Of a DNA stretch of 64,000 nucleotides, positions 20,420 through 31,353 are shown piece by piece. How positions within the stretch are numbered: position 1 is the first letter of the stretch; each line of letters begins with the position of its first letter. This DNA is from Paramarasmius palmivorus (taxonomy: Eukaryota; Basidiomycota; Agaricomycetes; Agaricales; Marasmiaceae), in NCBI GenBank assembly GCA_037176845.1, contig JAYKXP010000059.1:186001-250000 (forward strand), in the 5' to 3' direction. Both the position numbers and the translations under genes were made by a program. Under the pieces are notes generated by a model that was not told the origin of the DNA, searched no databases, and saw nothing but the letters and a program-made list of their open reading frames with translations.

Positions 20420-22412
20420 TTACCCTAGAAGAGCTAAACCTAAAGGTTCAGCAATAAGCAACACTTCACCGCAGAACGAAGCAGACTTCAGCTTTCCCGC
20501 GCCAACTTTGATGACACCCTTTTCGCGATACTCTGGATTGCGTGCACCCATTTTTTCGAGTAAAAGCCTCCTAGCCTTACAATACTGGGATTTCGATGTC
20601 CAGGAGCGATGCAGATCGATGTAGGCCTGGTCGTATTTGCTCCGAACCATCGATTTCCCAACAGATGTGTCGCGAGAGAATGAGAATGGAATGGGGACAG
20701 TAAGGAGATTCCACCGAATGTCCAGAGTTTGATAGGATCGCTTTTTACCGAACAGACGGGTACTCAGAAGTCGCGAATGATTAACGATTCGGTGATAAGG
20801 CTGGCTGTTGATGAATGGATCTACGCTTCCAAGAATCCGATTGCGAAGGGTGACCTGGACAGTTCGCATTGTAGGATCGGTTTCCAGAGTGGATGAGTAG
20901 ACCTCGAAGTCGGGAACATCGGCGGAGAAGGTTAAGGTCGGACGGGGGTATGTGAAATGGACCGTTGTATACAGTCGCTTGATCTTGTTTTGAAACAAGA
21001 TACTGTAGAACAACGTAGCACTGCCAGGTTCGAGCCGCTGCAGTGGCCCAACCCATGCTGTAGCCATACCCAGGAAGTCGGCTTCGTTATGGGCTGTGAA
21101 CGGCTGGGGAGTATCTATCCGTAAACGAGCTTCGTCATGGGGAGAAGTGATAAGGGGAAAAGGTGTTTCTGAAACGCCCTTGGATGTCGAAGGTTCTAGT
21201 TCCAGAGTCATCTTCAATCCAGTACTCTCATCCCAAGCTGGATTCGATCCCCACACAAAAGTACGTACGACGGATAGCGTGGTTTCCAATGCAAGCCACA
21301 CATACGGCGCATTCACCACGTCACTTTGGGCCACAAGGCTGAAGCAGCCAACGTAGCCGGTCACAACCATCCCAATGCCGATGGCCAAGATGAACTGGTA
21401 AAGGATGAGACGCCAGTCTGCAGCAAAACGCTCCTCCAGATCGAGGATCTCTTCATCCTCAAGAGGGCAATTTGCGAAGGATCCATCGGTTCCTTCTCCC
21501 GCCTCGGCGTCGATGGTTGATTGTCGGGACAGATGAACAAAGGGTGAAATCGAAGGGTGAAGGCGAAACTGCTGCCTTATGCGGTCCTCAAGAACCTGAG
21601 CACTAGGATGCGATTCATCCTCGAATCCATATTTCCTCTGCAGCTTTAGCCATTGAAGGCTGGTATTCGCGATGCGATGTATTCGTAGCTGCAATACTAG
21701 CTGTGTAGCGACAACACATGCAAAGGAACCGAATGAACGGAGAAGTGGAAATATCCATGACAACGGACGATCCCAGTGGCTGCTCATAACATAAAGGTAG
21801 GGGGTGACGCTGAGGATGGCGCAAAGTAAAGTGCAATGTATCAACATCATGTTCCATGAGAAGAGACACCCCTAGAAAATAGAGAAGTCAGATCATTGCC
21901 ATTGCTGATGCAAGAAATAGAATCACGGTATCCGAATAACCATCACCGTCTTCGTCACCAGCAATCTTCCGTGTACGGTTTCTCTCTCGTTGTCCCTTGT
22001 CTTCCTCTTTCCACCCCAGCCAACTAAAGCCCTTCACCAATGTCGGATCATCGATGTGTTGCTCCTTGAGAAGCTTTCCGAGCGCGACCTCCGCACCGTA
22101 TTTTCCCGTATCCTTCGCAATGGTTACCATAGACGAGACAGAGCCAGGAGTGGCAAAGCCTGCGTCATCTAGCCAGCGACCGCCGTAGAAAGGATATGTG
22201 ACAGTCGCCAACATCGCAGCAAATGCTGCCTTGACGATTCCCAAGCTCCCAAAGATAGAAAGCGGAGCCACCGCTGCATAGAGAAAGCCTTTCTGCAAAG
22301 CAGACCCAATGTGTTGCTCGCACTGCTCTGTACCAAGCAGGGGGAGCAACGCAGCGATATCTTGTATCCCATTCGATAGTGTGGTGGCAAAATTTGGAGG
22401 CCTATCCGACAT
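20420..22412 (-). CDS. five-segment membrane protein family, copy 1, C-terminally truncated
   Basis: Unnamed family. Exon 1 runs 22412-21927 (MSDRPPNFATTLSNGIQDIA...), then a 55-bp intron (GTGATT..CTGAC..TTTTCTAG, phase 0), and exon 2 runs 21871-20420. Together they give 645 residues. Exon 2 has no in-frame ATG before its first hydrophobic segment except MM, and GCLFSWN precedes it in frame, so the two parts are best read as one protein. Hydrophobic segments lie in exon 1 (LSIFGSLGIVKAAFAAML) and at the four shared places in exon 2 (for example LLCAILSVTPYLYVM and VVATQLVLQLRI). It matches copies 2-4 until YIDLHRSW. The last 60 residues are unrelated and the whole C-terminal half, including the Cys motif, is missing. 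The stop lies 35 bp from the candidate Helitron edge, and the last codons contain the 18-bp motif. It is a shortened or damaged paralogue. Confidence 0.7.
20436..20453. repeat. 18-bp motif, copy 2
   Basis: AAACCTAAAGGTTCAGCA, identical to 5949-5966. It lies inside the last codons of family copy 1, which read AEPLGLALLG on the minus strand. Confidence 0.6.
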
Positions 22413-23317
22413 GGAAGAGTACTGTAGACAGATGAGCAACTAGAGAATTAACATCCAACCAAGATGAAATACCTGGACGTCATAGATCGAGATGAAAGGC
22501 ACACAGGCCAACACCGTGCATGAGCTATATCATGAGATGACTGTATAGGCCTTTCGCGGAGTTGCTGGCGGTGATAGTGCAGTTCAAGTACGTGAAATGC
22601 CGACACATCGAGTGTAGTATAATAGCATGTCCTAACTTGGCCTTTACACGGGTGATGTTGGGATACCAGTAGTGGATGTTTGACTGAGTATTGTGTTCTG
22701 CCGTTTCTTTGACAGAGTCCCGCAGGTTTTGCGCTCGAAAGATTTGAAAACACTGTTAGTGCCGTTTCCAGCGCCTTGGAAGCTTCATTGATCTGTCGCG
22801 AGTTTAACACATGTGTACCTGCTGGCTTCAAACGAGAAAAACACACCGATGATACATGCTATGAGACACCACCTCAGCCACTTGATATCCATGTATCCCA
22901 GCGCCCGGTCGCATTCTGCTCGTCATGCCAGCGTCATTGAACCTTGGTGAAAATAAGGGACGCCGTCTACAATACATTCATATGTATTTCAGGAGTGCAC
23001 TGAGAAGGCAAACAAGATTGCGGAAAGATTTGAAGCCAGAGATTCGGGGGGGGGGAAAACTGTAGGTGGTGGTTTGCTGACAACATTTGGCTGGGCGCTT
23101 ACAATTACTGAGAAGCAAGCACCGCTCAAATCCTGGATCGGACTACGAAATTTTACAGTACTAGACAGAAGAGGCAGGGCCGAATTTAGCCCGCTAGTGA
23201 GACCTTATTACAATATAACACAGCACGTAGTTTGTACACTATGTGAAGCAAGAATACCTCGTACTAGGTAAGAGTCGGTACGACCAAAACACGCAGAATG
23301 TCCCTCAACACCACCCC
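22413..23317. other. no gene recognised
   Basis: This is the upstream region of family copy 1 and the 3' flank of the gene at 23318. A minus frame at 22846-22448 has no supporting feature. A run of ten G lies at 23046-23055. Confidence 0.5.
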
Positions 23318-25858
23318 TCAAGCCCTCTTCCCCACCGACAAGTGACCCCTGACCGGGCCACATATGTGTGCAAGAACTGTACGTTGCTCTTCGTCCTCCG
23401 AGTCTTCATCCAGCTCGTCCTCTTCCTTATCATCTGAGGTTACGGAACTTAGCGGAAACAACGATCGTACAGGCGGCTTCCATGCTTTGGCACGCGGAGA
23501 AGGCGGAAGTGAAGCTAGGATAGCCCATCCTGGGAGAGGAGTTTCGAGTGCCGGCTTCTTGGATCCTTGGTGTTGACCATGATTCTGTGCAGACAACGAG
23601 GCTCTGTCGGTCACTGAAGTTCGTGGGGCCGTCGGTTTATCACTCCCATGACTTCCTAAGACCTCTATGGGTTGCTGGGTAGAGGCTGAATCCGTGATAT
23701 CAAGATGTCTTGCTGAGAATGGTATGTCATTACCACTGAAAGCCAAAGTGGAGGGACCAGCATCTAGTGAGCTGGCGAAAGAGGCCTCGGATGACGACTG
23801 TTTCGTTGAAGCGGGACGTGGTAAGGTGGCCGATTCAGGAAGCGACCGCTTTGAGCTCTGTTTAGGCCACTTCTTGTCCAGCGCCGCCGGAACATAGTCG
23901 TGGTCCTCCTGGGGTGTAGACTGCGACATGACAAGTTCACGTAGCAGAGGCTGAGGTTGCAAAGGAACGGTAAATGTCACCGGTAGCTGTTGTTGAGGGG
24001 TATGTATGGCTCTTGGTTGCAAATTAGGTTGTACAGTGGGATTTGGGGTATGTGGTAATAGAGGTTTGGGTATCTTAGTTCGAGTGGGATGAGCCGATCG
24101 AGTTGGTTCGTCAACGTCCAAAGTGAGGTCTATCACTTCTCGGTCGTCGTGATTGGTAGTCTTCGTGGCAGGGGGTGAGGTAGGATCCAGGCTATCTGTC
24201 CACCTAGGCGTTGAGCTTGTCCTATTACAGTATATGAGGCACCGCAAAATATCAGAAGGCAAGAGGTCAACGCACCAGTCAATGACCATTCCATCATCGC
24301 TGGAGAAAGAAGGGCAGATGTGGGTATGGGTACAACGCAAGTACGATCCAACTTACCGAAAGAAATGTCTCTCCAACTTTAGCCCTTTCCTCAGTAGAAT
24401 CGCTGACTCCTTTTCAAACCACTTCCGACGGTTCTTCGCCCAGTTTGGATTAATCTTGTGACACTCAGTAGGCATCGGATGGTACCATTGTGAGCCCTCG
24501 GTGATCTGGTTCCGTACGGGCTCCAGGCGGTTCGGGCTAGGACTTCTCTCGACCTTTACCAGCGGATTTGACGGAGCCTGTATCTCCCGGAGCTCGACGC
24601 TGGGACTTCTGCATTCAGCTTTCACTGTGACAGCAGGAGAGCTGTTGGCCCCACAATTTGACACGAGCTTGCGCCGCTTGGGTGACCGTTGGCCAGTGTC
24701 ATGGTGCGTTTCTGACATCGTCACCAAAGCAGAATTGATTGTCCGTTTGAGTGGAATGACGACATTCACAGTACGCTGCCACTGCACACCAACATTCTCG
24801 GTCATAGGGGATGCCCTATTCAAACGCTCTTCTATGAGGCTTGCGTCCGATGGTTGGCTCTCCTCGATGTTGCGGTCGAAATTCGGAGAAGCAGGGTTGA
24901 TCCACTGCACGCCAATATCCTTATATCTGGACACCCGAACAGAGCTGGAATCAGGTAAGGGTTTCGAACGAAGTACAGATGGTGAGGGGAGTGACACATT
25001 TTCTGGACTACCGACCGGTCCGGTGTAGTCAGAAGACGGGGAAGATGCTCGTTCAACGGCTAGGTCAGCGTCGTCCTCCAGCTCTGGGTATTGTATATCA
25101 TATTCCAATGGCAACGGTGAAGGAGAACATTCCTCATGGGAAGCATCGTCGTGTTGCCTCTGAGGCTTTCGAGGATGAAAATGAAGTCGTTTATGCGTGG
25201 ATACGTGACTGTGTGGTTCGTCGAATTGGCGTGGTGGGGGCATGCGATGAGGTGAATTTGGGCGTATAGGGCTGTTCGAGCCAACTGCCGTCTGTGCAGA
25301 CTCGTGCAGATCGTGTCTGTCCTTCCCTGGCAGGTATCCGTGAGCAGCCAAAGCAGGCTTATCCCCTTCATGTATCTTGGCCCCGTCTTGAGAGTCTGTA
25401 TGAGTGTGATCGTGTCGTCCATCTCTTCTCCCAGCCCAACCGTTGTCCCTCGTCCCGAATTGCCCATGGCTGGTACGGGAACCTGCACTATTTCCAGGAG
25501 GTCGCGAGGCTCCAAAAGATGAGGAAGAGGATTCCCAAGAAGTATTGTTCGGTGATTGGTGTTCCCTAGATGTCTGCTCTCGACCCGTCCCACGAGCTCG
25601 AGAGCCTAATCGTTGACTACTGTCACCAGTGTTGATCCGCGCACCATTTGGTCCAAATTTCGCGCCTCGCCTACTCCCACGTCCTTTATGTTCAGAACCA
25701 CGTCCTCTCCTGCCATTACCGCGGCTTCCCACTGTTAAAATTGAAGGAGGTGCTTCTTGCGCTCGTTTGTTGATATTCTCGTTAGGTTGTCGATCTTCCG
25801 TTTGAGGTATGATATGATTATGAGGATTGATATTGTGCCGAGGTTTCGGGTGATTCAT
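23318..25858 (-). CDS. long disordered protein, unknown function
   Basis: Exon 1 runs 25858-24357, then a 57-bp intron (GTAAGT..TCTCCAG), and exon 2 runs 24299-23318. The model is 827 residues and fully in phase. The start MNHPKPRHNINPHNHI was chosen because the upstream in-frame codons look non-coding. Residues 30-130 are rich in Arg, Gly and Ser (GNGRRGRGSEHKGRGSRRG), a pattern common in RNA-binding or nuclear proteins. Most of the rest is low complexity. The only conserved-looking part spans the intron: WYHPMPTECHKINPNWAKNR, then a Lys-rich helix, then FFRDDGMVIDWCVDLLPSD. Two short repeats (DIGVQW and NVGVQW) occur near residues 340 and 385. A basic PKRRK signal near 420 suggests nuclear location. 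An acidic tail (DDKEEDELDEDSEDEE) lies near the end. I do not recognise the family. Confidence 0.7.
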
Positions 25859-26075
25859 AGTGACGGTAGCATGGCAGGGTGATCTTATCCACGAGAGAAG
25901 GTTCAGGTAGAGAGTTAGCTCCGAGTTGGCGCACATGCGCGGGCGCTTGCTGTTAGGCGCTTGAACAATACCAAACGGATGGTAAGTAAAAATGTAGTTC
26001 CACTTGAGGCTATTATACATGCATGAAGAGGTAGAGTTCCAGTGTGCTTACTAGCCAGTAAACGTCTATCATACT

Positions 26076-27476
26076 TTAGGAAGACCCATTAACCGATTTC
26101 CAGGTCAGCTCCTTTAACATAGGGAATCTTCTCTCTTCCAGAATGCCCTTCGTGATCATCGTCTCCCTCGCCTGTACCTCATCTTGACCTTCCAAAATCG
26201 CATTATGGGGGAGAATCAAGGTCTTAAGGTGAGGCAACGAGACTGAACCGAACAACCCTTCTAGTAGGTCTATGGACCATGGCCGTATCTCACATTGCGA
26301 GATTTCCAAGTGCATCAGGTTCTTGGTATGCATAAGCGTGCGTGATTGTGCAAACGCCACTACGAATTATGAATGAGAACACTCATACACACAAAATCAT
26401 TTGAACGATGCTTACCCGCATAGTCCACTGACTGAAACTCAAAAGTGAGGTGCGTCAGTGTATGTCCAGCAACAGCCATACACGCCCCGAAGAACGGGAG
26501 GTCATTCAAACACATCCCAGCTAAATCGATTGTCCGTAGCCCAGCTAATCTCTCCGTATCCGCAGAGAGCCAAGCCCAAAAGCTCGCCATCTGATTGCAA
26601 CCCCCACCAGCGAGGACGTTCAACTCGGACAAACCAGTAGGTGGAGGAGGTAAATCGTGGGGCTCAAAGACCACTGAACCAGGATCCACATCGTCCATAC
26701 AGATCGAAAGTGTTTTCAGCGCTGAGAACGCCGAGATGATACGCGCAATGGCACGAAAATCCTCTGCTACGAATCCCCCAAGGAAGAGTTCCTTCACCTG
26801 ATGCATCACAGGAGAAGAGAGGAACGTGTTGCATGGATTCTCTGGCTCGGAGAAGTCCTCCCAAAAGAATTCGGTGAGCTCCAAGAATCGCAGGTTTTGG
26901 AACTCTCCAATTCGTTCAACGATGGGTGATACCCAGTCCGAGTTAGGGTCTTGCTCAGCAAGTAGCTGGAGATTCCGCACAAGTCGTGGGCATGGACATT
27001 GCGCGTCGAAGCCAGATTCGTCACTCGCAGCAAAAATGGCTGAACTGTAGAGGTGATATTCGCAATGACTCCTCCAAATGTTTGAGGTATCGATGAGAGT
27101 TTGTAGGCAGCCCGGTTCATTGCGAAGATGGTCGATAATACTGAAAAATATTTCGAGGGGGAAGACGGGAGTGCCGTTTTCTTTCCTCTGTAATAGACTT
27201 TAGAAAAACTCTTTCTTGTACAAAAAGAAAGGAAAGACTACCTTGGAAACCGTCCACTTTTCAGCGTCCTTGAAATCTGCTGGCTTTCGCAGCGAATGTC
27301 TTGCTTCCAGCTCGTGCGTCTAATAAGACAGTAAGTTCCAAGCATGCCAGCGCACCCAAATATCAACCTACCCCCAAGATAACCTCTGCACCCGTCTCCT
27401 TCGTCCACTGCTGCTTCTCTGGTCCACACGAAGAATATTCGCCATTGGTCTTGTCATTTATATCATGGTTTGCCAT
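26076..27476 (-). CDS. F-box protein with LRR-like C-terminus (412 residues)
   Basis: Four exons join with no frame conflict: 27476-27372, 27319-27242, 27187-26416 and 26359-26076. Introns are 50-56 bp with GT..AG ends. The F-box is at residues 69-110 (VFPLEIFFSIIDHL, then LIDTSNIWRSHC), with a short charged N-terminus before it. The C-terminal 300 residues have leucine-spaced segments typical of fungal F-box/LRR proteins (FQNLRFLELTEFFW, FSALKTLSICMDD, LAGLRTIDLAGMC, LPHLKTLILPHN). The product would act as a substrate receptor of an SCF ubiquitin ligase, the substrate being unknown. Such genes are greatly expanded in mushrooms. Exon 3 begins in a different frame from the first local ATG (27120), so simple ORF calling splits the gene. 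Confidence 0.75.
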
Positions 27477-27711
27477 CGCGTAGTCCTTGCCGAATCGCAG
27501 TTCCGTTTAACGAGTAGCTAACAGGATGTGATGGTGGAAGAGTTGAACAAAGAGACCGAGGGAGATTCGAGAACAATGGGACTCACCAAGGTCCTATTTA
27601 TCATAAAATCGAACAAAGCATTCCGAGTTTCCTCCAGACTCTTGGGTCGAAATTCCTTGAATAGGTTGCTGAAAATCTTTTCAGAAACCTTCGGTTTTCA
27701 ATCTGGACCCA

Positions 27712-28089
27712 TCATTGAGAAAAGGTGTGTACTGACAACTTGAGGCGGGAAAAGGTGGAGTGGACACTAGAGGACAAGGCTGAGCGCTGAGGGAGGTCCA
27801 GGGGCAAAATTCCATCCGTGCGCACGGACCAAGCTTGGATACCATCACATGACTCACTTCCTCTTTGTTCACACTGCGCAACCGTCATCCTCACGCCGTC
27901 AACTGTGAATATTAGTATCACAGAAAGTATATACCCTATCTTCGAGATATGTTGAAGGTTGACCGCCTGTATATCATCGTTCACTTGAAGAGTTAACCCT
28001 TCAAACCCAGGTCCCTTCGCATCGTCTGCCAAAATATCCTGTGTTCTTCTAGGTACGCGGTAGAAGCCTGGAGGCGTTGCCGTGACCAT
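27712..28089 (-). CDS. small ORF of unknown function
   Basis: A 125-codon frame (MVTATPPGFYRVPRRTQDIL) between two F-box genes on the same strand. A GTGAAC..TTCACAG segment inside it could be an intron, but removing it gives an early stop, so the frame is kept uninterrupted. A hydrophobic stretch (IGYILSVILIFTV) lies near residue 55. I recognise no domain and the gene may not be real. Confidence 0.25.
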   Translation of the reverse strand: MVTATPPGFYRVPRRTQDILADDAKGPGFEGLTLQVNDDIQAVNLQHISKIGYILSVILIFTVDGVRMTVAQCEQRGSESCDGIQAWSVRTDGILPLDLPQRSALSSSVHSTFSRLKLSVHTFSQ

Positions 28090-28177
28090 CTTGTGTTTTT
28101 CTCAAGATGATGTAGCTTAATTGTCTAATGAGACAGGAAAGGGATGGCGAAAATAAAGTAGTTTGAAGAGAACGGTG

Positions 28178-29633
28178 CTAAACATGGGTGGTATACGAGA
28201 ACGAAAGCATACCCTGCTGTGCACTGTTGGGTAGTAATCCAACTACGCTATCAATGCCCTTTCCATCTGTTCCTGAAGTGATCACCACTTGCCTCAGCTT
28301 CATGAACCTTGTCCCTGTTAAGAGTCTGTCTAGTGCAGCAAATTCCACTGGGTTTCCCCGATCGGGTTGAATTGATGTGTCCGTTAGACAATCCGCTTCC
28401 AGAGGTAGCGCTATCCTAGAAAGCGAGCTCCGCGATGGCATAGTCCCCAATATATTGATAACACCATGTATCTCGTTCAGGGAGTGTCCATTGGCCAATT
28501 TAGACTGTGGCCGTATCTGAAGCTCGGTCAAACTCTCGCATCTTGCTAGAACCCGATGTCGACAAAACTGGCCTGTAAAAAGATCAATGAATGAGCCAGG
28601 AACACTGTCGAGAGACAGACCAATTGATTCCATGTCCAGGAAGCCGATCACAAGTCGCTGAAGACCCTTTCCAATGGATTGGAAACATCCGGCAATTGAA
28701 GGGAAATCTCGAGCACAAATCACATCGATCTCGAGGTTCCGCAGTGACCTGGTATCGTTCAGCGTAAACCATATCCACGGCTGGTAGTGGGCACATGTGG
28801 CATGCTCCCCCCGAGTAAGCACCAACGACGAAAGCAACTTGGGTGGCGCCTTCGTTGCGAAGTTAATGACCCTGCGATTGTTCTGGGGGTCAACGAGGCG
28901 ACGGCAAGTCAACTTTACGAGCGATGGAAAGAGGTCGCTGAGCTGCGTGATGTCGTCGAACAGACCTAACGGGTCCTCGATATCGAGATCCGTGATCCGC
29001 TCCAGGAATGCACTAGGTGCCCAGAAATTGCCCCAAGACTTGGATATGGTTGTGAACCATAGATGGTTCATGTTGCGAAGCTCCAACCTGAAGACGGCGG
29101 TCAATCGGTGAAAGTGGTCGATGACAGGTTGTAACCATTCACGGGAGACGACGCAAGCCTCGTCCGTCACGCCACCATTGATACGGAGTACTTGGATGTG
29201 CGTTGTGACAGTCTGCAGTGGATTTTGAAGTAGATTGGTAAAGGAATCAGGAGATGCCTCGGGGTTGAACTCGATAGAGTTGTAGAGGTAGCGCCTGCTT
29301 GTGTATAACCAATCTTTGCAGATCAGTCCACATAACTTGAGTGTATGGCGGTCTTCATGTAGAAACGAAATGATGCGGTCAACAACAGCTTGAGGAAATA
29401 TAGGCCCGCCGAGCTACGAGTGGAAGCAGTTTAGCGAAATGAGTAGGTGCGGTGGGCGGTGGGCTTAGACGCACTTTGAAGACTTTGTTCCACAGTCTCT
29501 CGTTTTCGCGTTCTAAACAGCTCACGCGATGGTTGAGCTGCCCGAGGTCTAAAGCAGTCCGTTCATTCTCCTGCCTCAATACCTGAATTGTCTCCTCGAG
29601 ATCTTCGATACGGTGGCTATACTTCCGCTCCAT
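28178..29633 (-). CDS. F-box protein with N-terminal coiled coil (464 residues)
   Basis: Exon 1 runs 29633-29475 (MERKYSHRIEDLEETIQVLR), then a 61-bp intron (GTGCGT..CTCGTAG, phase 0), and exon 2 runs 29413-28178. The first 50 residues are a heptad-rich coiled coil. The F-box follows directly (PIFPQAVVDRIISFLHEDRH, then LKLCGLICKDWL, residues about 57-95). The remaining 370 residues have LRR-like spacing. This coiled coil plus F-box layout is common in Agaricomycetes. The predicted role is as an SCF substrate receptor. The frame upstream of the ATG (PTHDTAHTQSSHTQAILLDT) also looks coding, so a further 5' exon is possible, but I could not find a donor of the right phase in the neighbouring ORF. 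Confidence 0.75.
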
Positions 29634-29668
29634 TTCTGAAACTACTCTCGATAACCGTTTGACAGTGT

Positions 29669-29992
29669 CTAGCAGAATTGCTTGAGTATGGGATGATTGC
29701 GTATGTGCTGTGTCATGGGTCGGTGTCGGCGAAGTTGGTCGAGTTGCTGGGGGTCATAGTGAATTTCCAGAAAGGTCAAACACTCAAAAGTAATGTCACT
29801 TACTATTACTTCGCCGTGACGTTGGTCGAATGATTCCACTTTCTGAAGGCATCCCTCACTCCTCGTGGGGCACAGGATACCAACAAACATATCGTCTGGA
29901 ACCTGTGTGACCACTACATATATCTTGGCCTTTTTGGGGGCACCTGGTAACCGATATTTGATGACGTCGTAGCTCGTCTTTAAAACAGCCAT
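29669..29992 (-). CDS. small ORF upstream of the coiled-coil F-box gene
   Basis: A 107-codon frame (MAVLKTSYDVIKYRLPGAPK; IYVVVTQVPDDMFVGILCPT) that looks coding for its first 60 residues and contains a possible GTAATAGTAAGT donor. It may be a separate small gene or a 5' exon of the F-box gene. No in-phase junction to the F-box frame was found. No domain recognised. Confidence 0.35.
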   Translation of the reverse strand: MAVLKTSYDVIKYRLPGAPKKAKIYVVVTQVPDDMFVGILCPTRSEGCLQKVESFDQRHGEVIVSDITFECLTFLEIHYDPQQLDQLRRHRPMTQHIRNHPILKQFC

Positions 29993-30839
29993 AGAGAAAC
30001 GCTAGCGCTGCATCAGATGTATTCGTCACAACGTGAGAGCATCCTTGAGGTCTGGGAAACATTCTAGGTCAAACTGGCTCGGCAGTTGAGACAAGCATAA
30101 CATCACCTCGAGCATCGATAACATCTCTAGATCTCGATGATTGTGAGGAAATTTCATGTAGAGAAGAATTTCGAGGTTGCAGAGTCCACACTCGCGAGTG
30201 ACGCCGCGGCCGGTTGGCTTACATATGATGCCGGACAGGGTCGGGTATCGATCCGGCCCGGGAACATCTTTTCCAGAAATTCCACACTTTGATCCCGTAC
30301 CATCACCACCATGAACAACTCTCTCGAGCCTTTAGCTTAGACGTGTCGACTTGAACTTTCTTGTGTTTGCTCTCCCATCTTCTCTATATCAACTACTCTA
30401 CACGCAATCCACAAATATATAGCGATTTCTGTCGCAGATGAAGAAAGGTAGTTTACCTACCTGACTGTCATTTGTCGTATTTTTTTTACTGGATGAGAAG
30501 GACCATAAAGAGGTAAGTTGATCATGATTTCGAGATCGCTATTCAATGTTGTGACTGTGTACTCACTCTAGCACTTCAATTCGATGCTTCGACATGCCCT
30601 TTGACCTTGAAATATGGTAGAAAATGGGGGATCATTACATTGGGAGTCGGTGCTAAATCCCTGCTTGTCATCCGTACAGGATCGCAGACTTCTCAGTCCA
30701 CCCTATATAAATCAACTCGCGTATGTAAGTATTGCTCACATCGATGCCACAAGCTACTACGCCTGGCTTGCTCCGATCCTAAGCGTTCAATTGACAATTT
30801 CTTCTTAGCGGACAAACCTTCTAGGATGAACAGGTACGA
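29993..30839. other. no gene recognised
   Basis: Intergenic. Plus-strand frames starting at 30601 and 30614 overlap the coding-looking minus frame at 30840-31353 and are treated as shadows. No RNA gene was seen. Confidence 0.45.
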
Positions 30840-31353
30840 CTACACAGGACTACACCAGAACACAACCACCCAGGGCCACTGGTCAACCTCAACATTGCCG
30901 AGAATGTACAAGACGGTATCTGCGGGGTTTGTACCTTTCGCACAGGTTCGCACCCGTCGCACATCGTCAAATCTCAATAACTGATCGCAAGAATTTGGCA
31001 GGAATCTGATTTCCTGCTCCGTGAAAAGATTTGGTCCTCCGACTCGATCGCTACACGTTTTCAATAACCGAAAAAGATGGAACAGGGCAAGCTGGTGGCG
31101 CAAGACGTTAGCCGATGGGAGACGACTTGAGTGTCCTTTCGAGGTACTCAATGATTCAATTTGACTGACGAAGTCGGAGTCGTAAATTATGTAATGTCAT
31201 AGGCCCATTACGATGAGCCAACTTATATTCAAGACCGACAAGACCGCCTTGATGGCCTTCAGGGAGACTCAATCCTTGCACAATCGGCTGATATGAGGTT
31301 TTCCATCGACCTGTCAAAGGGAACAGTAGGTTTTCGTTTCTGGAAGCCGTCAT
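30840..31353 (-). CDS. small unknown protein (151 residues), two exons
   Basis: Exon 1 runs 31353-31223 (MTASRNENLLFPLTGRWKTS), then a 58-bp intron (GTTGGC..TTCGTCAG), and exon 2 runs 31164-30840. The joined frame is in phase and ends FWCSPV. No signal peptide, membrane segment or domain is recognised. The donor is not ideal (GTTGGC), so confidence is low. The neighbours are F-box genes and a hydrolase and give no functional hint. Confidence 0.35.

Noticed and set aside
23046..23055. Run of ten G, possible G-quadruplex or assembly artefact
   Set aside because: A single homopolymer without further G-tracts; not worth a feature.
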